Assembly (NCBI RefSeq): GCF_005434975.1
Contig: NZ_SKCJ01000001.1
Span: 496,001 to 560,000 of the forward strand
Origin: Parerythrobacter lutipelagi
GTDB taxonomy: Bacteria > Pseudomonadota > Alphaproteobacteria > Sphingomonadales > Sphingomonadaceae
Direction: 5' to 3'
DNA length: 64,000 bases
Positions 36,680 to 46,076 of the stretch are shown one piece after another; position 1 is the stretch's first letter, and each line of letters opens with the position of its first letter. The notes under the pieces are model-generated. The model was not told the DNA's origin, ran no database searches, and saw only the letters and a program-made list of their open reading frames with translations. Position numbers and translations under genes: made by a program.

Positions 36680-38569
36680 ATGGCATTTGCAGGCAAGGTC
36701 TGGAAACTTCTGGTTGGCATCAAGGACGGGCTGAGCCTTGTCTTTCTGTTGCTGTTCTTCGCCCTCCTGTTTGCGATCCTCACCGCGCGCCCCAGCCCGG
36801 CACAGGTGCGTGACGGCGCATTGCTGCTCGAACTCAACGGCATCGTGGTGGAAGAGAAATCCATCGTCGATCCGTTGAACACGTTGTTGACCGGCCAGCA
36901 GCCAGTCGGCGAGTATCAGGTCCGCGATTTGGTCCACGCTATCGACATGGCTGCCGGAGATGACCGGATAAAAGCCGTCGTTCTGGACCTGAGCGGTTTC
37001 ATGGGCGGTGGGCAGGTCCATTTGCAAGCCGTTGGCGAAGCACTCGACAGAGTGCGCGCAGCTGACAAGCCGGTCCTCTCGCATGCATTGGCCTATGGCG
37101 ATGATGCGATGCATCTTGCGGCCCATGCCAGCGAGGTCTGGGTCGATCCAATGGGCGGTGCCGTAATCACCGGTCCCGGCGGTTCGCGCCTCTATTACGC
37201 CTCCTTGCTGGATAATCTCAACGTCAATGCGCGCGTCTACAAGGTCGGCACCTACAAGTCCGCAGTGGAGCCCTATTCCCGCGACTCCATGTCGCCGGAA
37301 GCACGCGAAAATTACGAGCAGCTCTATGGCTCTCTGTGGGAAGAGTGGCAGGCCAATGTGAAAAAGGCCCGCCCCAAGCTAGAGCTGGACCGGGTGACCA
37401 AGCAACCGGTCGAATGGGTCGAAAGCGCACAGGGCAACCTTGCCGAAGCCGCGCTTGAAGGCGGATTGGTGGACAAGCTGGGCGACCGCGTTGCCTTCGG
37501 CAAGCGCGTGGCTGAAATCGCTGGCGAGGACCGGTGGGACGATCTGCCCGGCGCCTTCGCCTTTACAGAACTCGATCCGTGGCTTGCGGATGTGGCGCCT
37601 GACACGCCGGGCGATGCCATTGGCGTCGTGACCATCGCCGGCGAGATTGTCGATGGCGATGCCGGCCCCGGCACTGCAGGCGGTGAACGCATCGCCAAAC
37701 TGCTCGACGAGGCACTGGACGAAGACTTCAAGGCACTGGTCGTGAGAGTGGATTCGCCGGGCGGTTCCGTGACCGCATCGGAAGATATCCGACAGGCCAT
37801 TTTGCGCCACAAGGCGAAGAAGATTCCTGTTGTGGTATCGATGGCCAATGTTGCAGCGAGCGGGGGATACTGGGTTTCGACCCCGGCTGATCGCATCTTC
37901 GCAGAGCCTGAGACCATCACCGGATCGATCGGAATCTTTGCGGTCATCCCGACCTTCGAACGCGCAGCAGCCGAGTGGGGTGTGAGCGGTGATGGCGTTC
38001 GCACGACGCCGCTATCGGGCCAGCCCGACATCATTTCCGGCTTCACGCCCGAAGTCGACGCAATCCTGCAATCCTCAATCGAAAATGGCTATGACCAGTT
38101 TCTCACCCGCGTTGCGCAATCGCGCAAGATGAGCAAATCGCAGATTGACGAAATCGGTCAGGGGCGCGTGTGGGATGGCGGAACTGCGCGCCAGATCGGC
38201 CTGGTCGATCAGTATGGCGGCATCGAAGACGCGCTCGCTTGGGCGGCCAATAAGGCTGGCCTCGAAGACGGTGACTGGCACGCGCAATATCTCGGCAACG
38301 AAATTGGCGGATACAACACGCTGCTCGCCAGCCTGCTGACCGATGATAGCCAGGCCCGTACCCGGTCGGGCGGCGGCGATTTGTTCGCGATGGTTGCTCG
38401 CCAGCAGCAGGTCGCGCTCGGGCAGGTGGAAAGCGATGTCGCCCGATTGCTGTCGGTTCGCGGAATGCAGGTCTACTGCCTCGAATGCCCGATCCAGCCG
38501 CGTGCCGAAGCAAGTGCGGCGAGCGAGCAAGGCTGGCTGGCCAAACTCGCAAGCCTGTTCGCAGACTGA
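36680..38569 (+). CDS. sppA: Signal peptide peptidase SppA, 67K type
   Basis: About 629 residues from ATG 36680. One N-terminal membrane helix (LSLVFLLLFFALLFAILTA) is followed by two tandem S49 domains. The catalytic Lys lies in YKVGTYKSAVEPYSRDSMSP of the first domain and the catalytic Ser in ANVAASGGYWVS of the second, as in E. coli SppA. It degrades cleaved signal peptides in the inner membrane. An in-frame start at 36587 precedes the membrane helix without a good site. Confidence 0.95.
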   Translation: MAFAGKVWKLLVGIKDGLSLVFLLLFFALLFAILTARPSPAQVRDGALLLELNGIVVEEKSIVDPLNTLLTGQQPVGEYQVRDLVHAIDMAAGDDRIKAVVLDLSGFMGGGQVHLQAVGEALDRVRAADKPVLSHALAYGDDAMHLAAHASEVWVDPMGGAVITGPGGSRLYYASLLDNLNVNARVYKVGTYKSAVEPYSRDSMSPEARENYEQLYGSLWEEWQANVKKARPKLELDRVTKQPVEWVESAQGNLAEAALEGGLVDKLGDRVAFGKRVAEIAGEDRWDDLPGAFAFTELDPWLADVAPDTPGDAIGVVTIAGEIVDGDAGPGTAGGERIAKLLDEALDEDFKALVVRVDSPGGSVTASEDIRQAILRHKAKKIPVVVSMANVAASGGYWVSTPADRIFAEPETITGSIGIFAVIPTFERAAAEWGVSGDGVRTTPLSGQPDIISGFTPEVDAILQSSIENGYDQFLTRVAQSRKMSKSQIDEIGQGRVWDGGTARQIGLVDQYGGIEDALAWAANKAGLEDGDWHAQYLGNEIGGYNTLLASLLTDDSQARTRSGGGDLFAMVARQQQVALGQVESDVARLLSVRGMQVYCLECPIQPRAEASAASEQGWLAKLASLFAD

Positions 38570-38589
38570 ATCGAATCTTGTCATTCGTT

Positions 38590-38616
38590 CAGGGGCGTGG
38601 CACAGGCGCGCCCCTG
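38590..38616 (+). other. Stem-loop after sppA
   Basis: A perfect 8-bp inverted repeat (CAGGGGCG at 38590-38597, CGCCCCTG at 38609-38616) lies between sppA and tRNA-Val. There is no T run, so termination is possible but not certain. Confidence 0.4.
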
Positions 38617-38651
38617 CCGGGGCCGGGATTGACCCAAGTTCCCTGAAAGGC

Positions 38652-38726
38652 GGGCGCGTAGCTCAGTGGTAGAGCACACCCTTCACACGGGTGGGGTCGC
38701 AAGTTCAATCCTTGCCGCGCCCACCA
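38652..38726 (+). tRNA. tRNA-Val(CAC)
   Basis: 75 nt: acceptor GGGCGCG pairing with CGCGCCC, D arm GCTCAGTGGTAGAGC, anticodon arm CACCC-TTCACAC-GGGTG (anticodon CAC), T arm GCAAGTTCAATCCTTGC, and an encoded CCA. The gene remains intact although it serves as the attachment site of the adjoining island. Confidence 0.97.
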
Positions 38727-38727
38727 T
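38713..38727 (+). repeat. attL-like direct repeat in the tRNA-Val 3' end
   Basis: TGCCGCGCCCACCAT at 38713-38727 covers the end of the T arm, the acceptor 3' strand, CCA and one base more. The identical 15-mer occurs at 47559-47573 in the same orientation. Direct duplication of a tRNA 3' end bracketing foreign genes is the standard footprint of tyrosine-recombinase integration. Confidence 0.8.
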
Positions 38728-39128
38728 CTTTTCAATGACTTAGAAGAGATGGAAAACATTCATGCCGCGATAGGGCGATCCGCAAGGGCGTAGGCGCCGC
38801 GGATCAGGGCCACCGCACCACAGCTTGGCCCATCACTTGCTGCTCCGACCGAGCTTTTCGAAAGAGTCGACAGTGCCTGCCAAAGTCTAAGTGCAGGCAG
38901 CGACAAGATCCACTTTGTAAGAGTTGGCCGCACTTAGTTCGGTGAAGTTGAATCCAAAATGGGGTGCTGCCGAAGGCCAAATCTTAAAAATTTCAAATAT
39001 CCGTGCTTGCCTCATCCCTGGCTACCAGCTTAAACAAGGCAAACTGGTTAGGCACAATTCCACAGAATATTATTCTGCAATAAGTTCAAGATTTTCTGAC
39101 GACGCACAATAGGAGGTTTCCTCAGTAA
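38728..39128. other. Gene-poor left end of the island
   Basis: About 400 bp without a convincing gene. It holds a 7-bp inverted repeat (TGCCTGC at 38874-38880, GCAGGCA at 38893-38899) and an AT-rich stretch from about 38980 to 39110 that probably contains the promoter of the export operon. A 62-codon frame from a non-ATG start at 38924 has no ribosome site and no recognisable protein character. The strong site TAGGAGG just before hlyD belongs to the adaptor gene. Confidence 0.5.
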
Positions 39129-40352
39129 ATGTTCCGCTCTGAGGTCTTGGAAAAATCACGCGATAGACTGTCGGGCGATGTGATCATAGCGGTTCCCCTG
39201 TCGTGGGGGGCTATCAGCTACCTTTTTCTTGCAGGGCTGTGCACAGCAATCATTTTTCTTTCCCTCGCCAACTATTCCCGGACCGAAACTGCTACCGGCG
39301 CGCTGACTCCTGATAAAGGCGTGTCAACAATTGTGCCTGCGCGCAGCGGTGTCGTGATTGAGCTTGCCGTAACTGAAGGAGAAGAAGTTCAGGCCGGTGA
39401 TTTGCTTGCCACGATCCGGACTGAAGAGGACAGTGACGGATCCGCTTCTTCGGCAGAGCAGGTCGCCCGGGCAATTGCACTTCAGGACGCAAGCCTTGCC
39501 TCGCAAATGGACGCCGCCAGCGCGGTGGCTGCAGCTCAACAAAGCCAGTTGATAGCCCAGCAAAGTGGGTACATGGCGCAGATAGACCAGATCCGCTCGC
39601 AGATTGTGCTGCAGGCGAATCTGGTGAAAACAGCCCGCGAAGACTTCGATCGGGCGCTGGAGGTGGCAGAGCGCGGGTTTATCAGTGCGCGTGACCTGCA
39701 AATCCGCGAAGAAACGTTGCTGACGCGCCAGCAGGGCCTTTCGCAGCTAAACCAGGCGCTCGCGGCACAGCGGGCAGCGCTGTCTGAATCGAAACGGTCA
39801 CTCACACAGATCGCAGCGCAAGGCCGAGTAGCGGGAGCCAATCTGGCTGCGACGCGGGCGCAAGTCGGGCAACAGGCAGCCAGCACTGCCGGGGCGCGTT
39901 CCTACGGTATTCGAGCTCCGATCGGCGGCAGAGTTACCGCCATTACTGCTCGCGCCGGACAATCGGCTGATCCGCAAAGTCCTCTCATGGCGATCATTCC
40001 TTCAGGAGCGGAGCTGCAAGCGGAGCTGGCTGTTCCCAGCTCAGCGATAGGATTTGTCAAAGAGGGTCAGGAAGTCAGTCTCGCGATTGACGCCTTCCCC
40101 TATCAGCGGTTCGGAACCGCGAAAGGTGAAGTGCTCACAGTTGCGCAAAGCGCGCTGAATCAAAAAGGCGCGAACGGTGCCGTGGTTTCATTCTATCCGG
40201 TTCGCGTGAAACTGGATGCCGAAACGATCACGGCGTTTGGCCGCAAGGAGCCGCTGGTATCAGGAATGACGCTGTCGGCCCGCATCGTCACGGAAAAGCA
40301 ATCCTTGATCGAATGGCTGTTCGAACCGCTCTACGCAGTAGGGCGGCGGTAG
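39129..40352 (+). CDS. HlyD-family periplasmic adaptor (membrane fusion protein) of a peptide exporter
   Basis: 407 residues behind TAGGAGG. A short cytosolic N terminus precedes one membrane helix (YLFLAGLCTAIIFLSLANYS), then a lipoyl half (SGVVIELAVTEGEEVQAGDL), a long Gln/Ala-rich coiled-coil hairpin of about 110-265, the second lipoyl half (YGIRAPIGGRVTAITARAGQ) and a beta-barrel domain. This is the CvaA/HlyD design that links an inner-membrane peptide ABC transporter to a TolC-type outer-membrane channel. No tolC lies nearby. The exporter gene follows after 13 bp and is surely co-transcribed. Confidence 0.92.
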   Translation: MFRSEVLEKSRDRLSGDVIIAVPLSWGAISYLFLAGLCTAIIFLSLANYSRTETATGALTPDKGVSTIVPARSGVVIELAVTEGEEVQAGDLLATIRTEEDSDGSASSAEQVARAIALQDASLASQMDAASAVAAAQQSQLIAQQSGYMAQIDQIRSQIVLQANLVKTAREDFDRALEVAERGFISARDLQIREETLLTRQQGLSQLNQALAAQRAALSESKRSLTQIAAQGRVAGANLAATRAQVGQQAASTAGARSYGIRAPIGGRVTAITARAGQSADPQSPLMAIIPSGAELQAELAVPSSAIGFVKEGQEVSLAIDAFPYQRFGTAKGEVLTVAQSALNQKGANGAVVSFYPVRVKLDAETITAFGRKEPLVSGMTLSARIVTEKQSLIEWLFEPLYAVGRR

Positions 40353-40365
40353 AGAGCTCCCAGAG

Positions 40366-42492
40366 ATGCTGGATTTGGGTTTCTTCACCGGCACTCGTGT
40401 GCGCCTCGTGCGCCAGACAGAGATCGCCGAATGCGGCCTCGCTTCGCTGGCGATGGTCGCCAATTCTCACGGGCTTGATATCGATCTAGGGTGCATGCGG
40501 CGCCGGTTTGCTCCGTCCTTGCGCGGCACTACCATGCGCTCGCTCATGGCGATCGCCGACAAGATGGGCCTTACTCCGCGAGCCGTGAAGCTGCCGCTGG
40601 AGGAGCTGCAGAACCTCCAGATGCCGTGCATTCTGCACTGGGACATGAACCATTACGTGGTTCTGGAGCGAGTAACGCGCGGGGCCAAAAGCGTTCGGGC
40701 GCTGATCCACAATCCCGACGGTCGCTCTATCAGCATGCCGCTGGAAGAGGTGTCGCAACACTTCACCGGCGTCGCGCTTGAACTTCGGCCGAGCGACAAT
40801 TTCGAAATTGGCACGCAACGTGAACGGCTCAAGCTCTCGCAGCTGTGGCGCCGTATGTCAGGGCTGAAGCGTGCTTTGGCGCAAGTTCTGGTGCTGACGA
40901 TTGTGCTGCAAGCCTATGTCCTCGCTGCACCCTATTATATGCAGGTTGCAATCGATAGTGCGTTGCCTGCGCTCGATCTGGATTTGCTCACAGTCCTCGC
41001 AATCGGATTCGGCCTCTTCATGATCCTGAATGCCGGAGCTTCGCTGCTGCGCTCTTTCGTGGTCCTGGTTGCAGGTACGACGCTCGGATTCACGCTTAGT
41101 GCAAATATAGCCCGGCGCCTGTTTCGTCTGCCCATAGACTGGTTCGAGAGACGTCATACCGGCGACATCCTTTCGCGTTTTCAGTCAACTGCTCCAATCC
41201 AGACCATGCTCACGCAAGGCACTGTCGCAGCCATCGTCGACGGCATGCTGGCGATTTTCACACTAGCGCTGATGTTCTGGTACAGTGTGCTTTTGGCGAT
41301 TATCGCGATCATCGCTTTTGCTCTTTACGGAATCGTGCGCGCCGTTTCCTACTCGTTCGAACGCGAAGCACAGGAAGCTTCGATCATCACGCGGGGGAAG
41401 GAACAGACGGCGCTGATCGAAACGCTTCGCGGGATGACTACGCTGCGCTTGTTCGGCCGGGAAACCCTGCGCCACGCCTTTTGGCAAACCAAGCTTACAG
41501 ATGCGACGAATGCAGATATTCGCAGGGCACGGATCAGCATCTGGCAAAGCACTGCCAATACGTTGATCTTCGGGTTGGAGAACATTGCGACAATATATTT
41601 CGCGATCAGTTTCGTAATCGAGGGAAGCGGCTTCAGCATCGGGATGGTGTTCGCCTACATGGCCTACAAAGGGCAATTCATTCAGAAAAGTGCTGCTCTG
41701 ATAGACAGCGCGATAGCGTTTCGAATGCTGAGTCTGCATCTCGAGCGGTTGTCGGACATTGCCTTGTCTGATGAAGACAAGAGCTTCGGCCCCAGCCTTG
41801 AGCGCCAAACCGAGCTTAAAGGCCGGATCGAACTGCGCGATGTCTTCTATCGGTATTCGCCCACCGATCCTTTGCTTCTTGATGGTTTGAATCTGAAGAT
41901 CGAACAGAACGAATTCGTAGCGATTACCGGGCCATCGGGGGGAGGGAAATCCACGCTCGTCAAGCTGATGCTGGGATTGGTCGAGCCGGAAAGCGGGGAA
42001 GTGTTGGTCGACGGCCTGCCGCTAGACCGGTTTGGGCACAAGAGTTATCATCGACAGATCGCATCCGTGCTACAGGAAGACACGCTCTTCGCAGGCCCAC
42101 TGTGTGACAATATCGCGCTTTTCGATGAAGATTTCGACATGGAACGAGTGGTTCGCGCGGCCCGCGCAGCTTCTATCCACACCGACATAGTAAACATGCC
42201 GATGCAGTATCAGACCCTTGTCGGCGACATGGGCTCGACTTTGTCTGGAGGGCAGAAGCAGCGCGTACTGCTTGCGCGTGCCTTATATCGCCAGCCCCGC
42301 ATACTGATTATGGACGAAGGGACCGCGCATCTCGATCTGAAGCATGAGAAAGCAGTCAACGAGGCGATCAAGAAGCTGGGTATCACCCGGATAATCGTTG
42401 CTCACCGCAAGGAGACTATCGATCAGGCTGAACGGATATTGCTGTTGAAAGGCGGGCAGTTCGAACCCCTGCCGGACGTTCAGAAAGAATAG
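40366..42492 (+). CDS. C39-peptidase-containing ABC exporter (PCAT) for a double-glycine peptide
   Basis: 708 residues in three parts. The N-terminal C39 peptidase has Gln17 (oxyanion), Cys23 (RQTEIAECGLASLAMVA) and His96 (HWDMNHYVVLE). Six membrane helices span about 165-450. The ATPase has Walker A GPSGGGKST, signature LSGGQKQR and Walker B ILIMDEGTAHLD (Gly where most have Ala or Pro, then Glu retained). Unlike HlyB, the active Cys is present, so it should cut after Gly-Gly while exporting. The usual third residue, Asp in a DPA box, is Asn116 here (HNPDG); Cys-His-Asn is the papain arrangement, so activity is still plausible. The expected substrate is the GG-leader peptide at 46949-47200. 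Confidence 0.93.
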   Translation: MLDLGFFTGTRVRLVRQTEIAECGLASLAMVANSHGLDIDLGCMRRRFAPSLRGTTMRSLMAIADKMGLTPRAVKLPLEELQNLQMPCILHWDMNHYVVLERVTRGAKSVRALIHNPDGRSISMPLEEVSQHFTGVALELRPSDNFEIGTQRERLKLSQLWRRMSGLKRALAQVLVLTIVLQAYVLAAPYYMQVAIDSALPALDLDLLTVLAIGFGLFMILNAGASLLRSFVVLVAGTTLGFTLSANIARRLFRLPIDWFERRHTGDILSRFQSTAPIQTMLTQGTVAAIVDGMLAIFTLALMFWYSVLLAIIAIIAFALYGIVRAVSYSFEREAQEASIITRGKEQTALIETLRGMTTLRLFGRETLRHAFWQTKLTDATNADIRRARISIWQSTANTLIFGLENIATIYFAISFVIEGSGFSIGMVFAYMAYKGQFIQKSAALIDSAIAFRMLSLHLERLSDIALSDEDKSFGPSLERQTELKGRIELRDVFYRYSPTDPLLLDGLNLKIEQNEFVAITGPSGGGKSTLVKLMLGLVEPESGEVLVDGLPLDRFGHKSYHRQIASVLQEDTLFAGPLCDNIALFDEDFDMERVVRAARAASIHTDIVNMPMQYQTLVGDMGSTLSGGQKQRVLLARALYRQPRILIMDEGTAHLDLKHEKAVNEAIKKLGITRIIVAHRKETIDQAERILLLKGGQFEPLPDVQKE

Positions 42493-42506
42493 AGTTCTTC
42501 CTGTCT

Positions 42507-43154
42507 TCAGGCGAATACGAAGTCGACCGGCTCGGTAGAGCTCCCGCACTCGAATGCTTCGTCGGCGAATTGGCCGTGGCGTTCGACCCAATGCAAGAAA
42601 ATGTGCGCCGACCATTCGTTGGGGTTGGGATATATCCGGGCATGGTTGGCCTCGATGCCCCGATACATGACGGCATCGCCAGGCTCCATAGCGAAATCCG
42701 CATAGGGCGTATCACCAAAATCGTCGGTAGGGGCAGGAACTTCAGGGGATAGTTCCTTGCTGACATGGAAGGGCCAAATTGCGTCGTCGCTGTAGCCCAA
42801 TGTCAGGGACAAGCTATGCTCGCAGGCATCGCGGTCAGAGTGGACCCGGCAGATGTCTCCTTTCCGGTAGATCCGGAAGAAACTGTAGGTCGGCTCCAAC
42901 GGAACCTTGATGAGCTTTTCCATCACCGGCGTAAGGCCCCACAGAAGAAACTTCAGTGGCGTGTAAGATGGTCCGTATACCTCGAAAGACTTGCGCTTCA
43001 GGATGACCGCGTGGCGATTGGGTTCATTGATCTTGATATCACTTGGTGCGCAATCCCTCTTTATATCATTGAGGATGGCCCGGACTACATTCTCATCCAG
43101 CAGCTGCTTGATATGCGCGTGACCCGTATCAGCGTAATCTCCGTATACTCTCAT
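42507..43154 (-). CDS. Second 2OG-Fe(II) oxygenase-like protein of the RiPP operon
   Basis: 215 residues. An HxD metal motif occurs at His105/Asp107 (RVHSDRDACEHSLSLTLGY) with a plausible distal His171 (PGDAVMYRGIEANHARIY), on a predicted double-stranded beta-helix with the typical PGDAVMY strand. The basic residue that binds 2-oxoglutarate is not obvious (no Lys/Arg 10 after His171; Arg173 or His184 are options). It starts 18 bp after the M16 stop with AGGAAC upstream and closes the minus-strand operon. I infer a second hydroxylation or oxidation of the same peptide. Its distance from the first oxygenase suggests a different site or reaction. Confidence 0.7.
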   Translation of the reverse strand: MRVYGDYADTGHAHIKQLLDENVVRAILNDIKRDCAPSDIKINEPNRHAVILKRKSFEVYGPSYTPLKFLLWGLTPVMEKLIKVPLEPTYSFFRIYRKGDICRVHSDRDACEHSLSLTLGYSDDAIWPFHVSKELSPEVPAPTDDFGDTPYADFAMEPGDAVMYRGIEANHARIYPNPNEWSAHIFLHWVERHGQFADEAFECGSSTEPVDFVFA

Positions 43155-43172
43155 TGTATCAGTTCCTGGTTG

Positions 43173-46013
43173 TCAATTAGCGAGCTGGACGGGGCGCGTA
43201 TGCGCAAGAGGACGAGCGAAGGTCTCGCGTGCCAGATCTCCGATTTCGTCGGCTGTTATGGTCTGCATCTGGGTTTCGACGCCGCGCCATATGCGGATGA
43301 TATTCGGGCGTTGTGAAAGCTCGGCAGCCTGATAGGCCCAGGCTCGGTCCTGATTGTATGATCCCGCTATGCCATTGATCATCATGGCGCGGATTGTCTC
43401 CAGAAGCTGCAGGTCAGGACCAGACTCAGCCAATTTCTTGCCAACCTCGTCGATCGCCGCTGCCACATCCGCTGCCTGCCCGCGTGGAGCCGTGACCGCT
43501 GCGGCGAGGATCGGTTGCCGATATCCGTCAACGCGTTGGACGCGCTCGACCTGCGGTGAATAGCTTGTTCCCTGTTCGACCAGGTCAATGTAGATCATGC
43601 GCGCGAACAGGGCCGTGAAAAGCTCTTGTTTTGCGCGCCCATGCGCGTCAGCGGGCTCATCCATGGCCCAAACCGCTCCTACGATTTCCTGACCTCCTGA
43701 AGCAGGCGGCAAATCGACCGTGATGACAGGCATATCGGTGTCATCAGGTGGATCAGGCGGGGTGTAATTATTCTCGTCACGGTCTTCCTGACCAAAGGTC
43801 GAGGCGAACAACGCAATGATTGAGTCTTCATCCATACTGCCGGCGATCGCAGCATCGATATGTCCCCGGGTGAGGATCGGGTGCAAAAGTGTGGAGGCGC
43901 GGGCCATCGTTCCGGCGCTGACGCACCGCTCTACCATCGCAGCGCCATCGACCTGAGTGCCGGGTGTCAGGCGGCTTTCAAGAGCCGCAACGACGGCCCT
44001 CAAAGGGTTTTTCGCTTGCTCGCGAAGGGCATCTCCGGCGCGACGGCTCGCCACTACGTCACCGGCCTCGCGAAAGCCGGGATCAGATACGAACGCGTAC
44101 AGGTTTCGCAGTGCCACAGAGGCATCCTCGGTTCGCACCGACGCGCCAGTTCGTATGCCGAACGCCGTAGCTTCGAACGGGAAATTGCGGATGTCCTTGC
44201 CCCAAAGTTCATCGCGGATCGCCCATTCCGATCGAGAACTAGTCCCTCCAGCCTGCACGAAATGGGGCAGGACCAGAGCATCGCAATGCGACAGCCTTGC
44301 GCGTGGCTCAGGCGCATTCGCATAGATGGCTATCTCAAGGTATTTGCCCTGATGCTTGCGATCGATAAGGCGCAATATGGAGCCGTTGGCAAAGGTCACG
44401 CTGCGGATCCCCTCTGCAGATCGCAGGTCTGATACGATCGCCCCGGGCGTACCACCCAATTGTCGTCGCACTGGATCGGCCTCGCTATCGCCAGATACCC
44501 CAAGCGGCCTCGGCTCATAGGCTTTGACGAACTTTGCCAGTTCGCTTGACGGGGTCGATGTCCACTGATCCGCAGCCCCTTCAACTCTTGTTTGAAACGG
44601 TGCTTGAGGCACTTGGTCGCGCCAAATTGCGTTCAATCGGTCGAGAGTCATGTCAGCCAGAATGCGACGTTGTTGCATGAAACGGTCTTGTTCGGACTGC
44701 AGTTCAAATCCTTTCGTCAGGGCCTCTCCGATGCTCGCAGAGACTCGGCTGTTGCTGTAGAACAAAGCTTGATCGGTCCGGTCGCTGATGTCCCTCAGGA
44801 TTACGCGCTTTGCGATGGCCAGCTCTCGCTCACTGAAGGCGCCCGCTTGTGCCGCTGCAACTTGATCCAAAAGGATGGAGAGCGCAGAGTGCCATTTTCC
44901 TTTTGCAGGATCCGCCTGCCAAATAAGAACGCGGCTGCTCGGGGCGGTGTCGTCAATCGTGAACTTGGCGCTGCCCACACCGGTCTCCAGCGCTTGCAGA
45001 TCAAGCCGGTGAGACAGAATCAGAGCAATAACTCTGTCGAGCATAGCGGTTTCTAGGTGTGAAGATGTCAAAGTGCCTGTTGAAAGTTTCGGCTTTTCGA
45101 GGCGAAGACTTGCAAGCACCGTCGGAGGCCCGGAAGCATCGGCATCGGCTGTATAGAGCGTGGCAACAGCGGCTGGCCTGTGACCTTTGTTGTTATCAAG
45201 ATGCATCGCAGTCGGGACATTTTGATCGGGTGGCGACCACATCCCCAGTGTCGAACGCAGGATTGCATTTGTTTCGGCTGCATCGACATCGCCAACAATC
45301 ACAATGGTCACATTTTCCGGCCGGTAAATCCGGGCGTATAGCGCCTCGATTGTCTCGACGCTGGCGGAAGCTACATCCGAAGAATCGTATCCGCGCGAGA
45401 CATCCCATTCGGAGCCGGGGGCAAGCTCGCGAGCGCGCTCGTGCAGCCTCATCGCTTGAGGCAGCCTTCCAGCCATCTCGTTGATGACAGTCTGCCGTTG
45501 CTGGTCCACAGGCTCTGCGGAAATTCGCATTCCGTCTACGATCCCGCGGAAGTATCGCAGGGCGTTGGCGATTGCGGCGACATCATTGGTCTGCGTGGTC
45601 AGAAAATACTCGCTCGCATAAGGCGATGTAAAGGCACCCCATTCACGCACTACCGTGGCCTGATCACGAAATGCGATGACTTCGTCGGGCGACATCATGC
45701 CATTCGCTTCGCGTGGTAGGTGTTCGATCAAGTGGACAAGGCCGTTCTCTCCGGGTCGTTCGGCCTGCCAGCCTCCTTTGACATGCATTCGAATGGCAAC
45801 ACGTGAAGAATCCTGACGAGCGGCGCTGCGTCGCCGGACGACGACATAGCTCAGCCCATTGGCCAGCTGCCCGGACACAACCGACTCTGAATCGACAGGC
45901 GATTCGGCATCCGAAGAGACCACATTGGTCTCGCTATGCGCTAAGAGTGAAGTGGCACCGCCAACGCCGAACAGGCCAAGGCAACCAAGCACCACAAAAG
46001 CTCTGAATATCAA
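43173..46013 (-). CDS. Periplasmic M16-family zinc metallopeptidase
   Basis: 946 residues: two fused M16 halves as in pitrilysin or PqqL. The inverzincin motif HLIEH (His94, Glu97, His98 in GLVHLIEHLPREANG) is intact, with a downstream Glu (TVINEMAGR) as the third ligand. The N terminus (IFRAFVVLGCLGLFGVGGAT) is a signal peptide, so it acts outside the cytoplasm. The start is TTG 46013 with GGAG seven bases upstream. Within the RiPP operon it could trim the exported peptide, degrade re-imported peptide as self-protection, or process a competitor. Which role cannot be decided from sequence. Confidence 0.88.
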   Translation of the reverse strand: MIFRAFVVLGCLGLFGVGGATSLLAHSETNVVSSDAESPVDSESVVSGQLANGLSYVVVRRRSAARQDSSRVAIRMHVKGGWQAERPGENGLVHLIEHLPREANGMMSPDEVIAFRDQATVVREWGAFTSPYASEYFLTTQTNDVAAIANALRYFRGIVDGMRISAEPVDQQRQTVINEMAGRLPQAMRLHERARELAPGSEWDVSRGYDSSDVASASVETIEALYARIYRPENVTIVIVGDVDAAETNAILRSTLGMWSPPDQNVPTAMHLDNNKGHRPAAVATLYTADADASGPPTVLASLRLEKPKLSTGTLTSSHLETAMLDRVIALILSHRLDLQALETGVGSAKFTIDDTAPSSRVLIWQADPAKGKWHSALSILLDQVAAAQAGAFSERELAIAKRVILRDISDRTDQALFYSNSRVSASIGEALTKGFELQSEQDRFMQQRRILADMTLDRLNAIWRDQVPQAPFQTRVEGAADQWTSTPSSELAKFVKAYEPRPLGVSGDSEADPVRRQLGGTPGAIVSDLRSAEGIRSVTFANGSILRLIDRKHQGKYLEIAIYANAPEPRARLSHCDALVLPHFVQAGGTSSRSEWAIRDELWGKDIRNFPFEATAFGIRTGASVRTEDASVALRNLYAFVSDPGFREAGDVVASRRAGDALREQAKNPLRAVVAALESRLTPGTQVDGAAMVERCVSAGTMARASTLLHPILTRGHIDAAIAGSMDEDSIIALFASTFGQEDRDENNYTPPDPPDDTDMPVITVDLPPASGGQEIVGAVWAMDEPADAHGRAKQELFTALFARMIYIDLVEQGTSYSPQVERVQRVDGYRQPILAAAVTAPRGQAADVAAAIDEVGKKLAESGPDLQLLETIRAMMINGIAGSYNQDRAWAYQAAELSQRPNIIRIWRGVETQMQTITADEIGDLARETFARPLAHTRPVQLAN

Positions 46014-46076
46014 ACCACCACTCCAGCCATTGCGACGTCGAACCGGAAAACTACCTGACGATCCGGCGATTGGAAA

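Noticed and set aside
38924-39112. 62-codon frame at the left end of the island
   Set aside because: Non-ATG start, no ribosome site and no recognisable leader or domain; possibly the leader region of the export operon.
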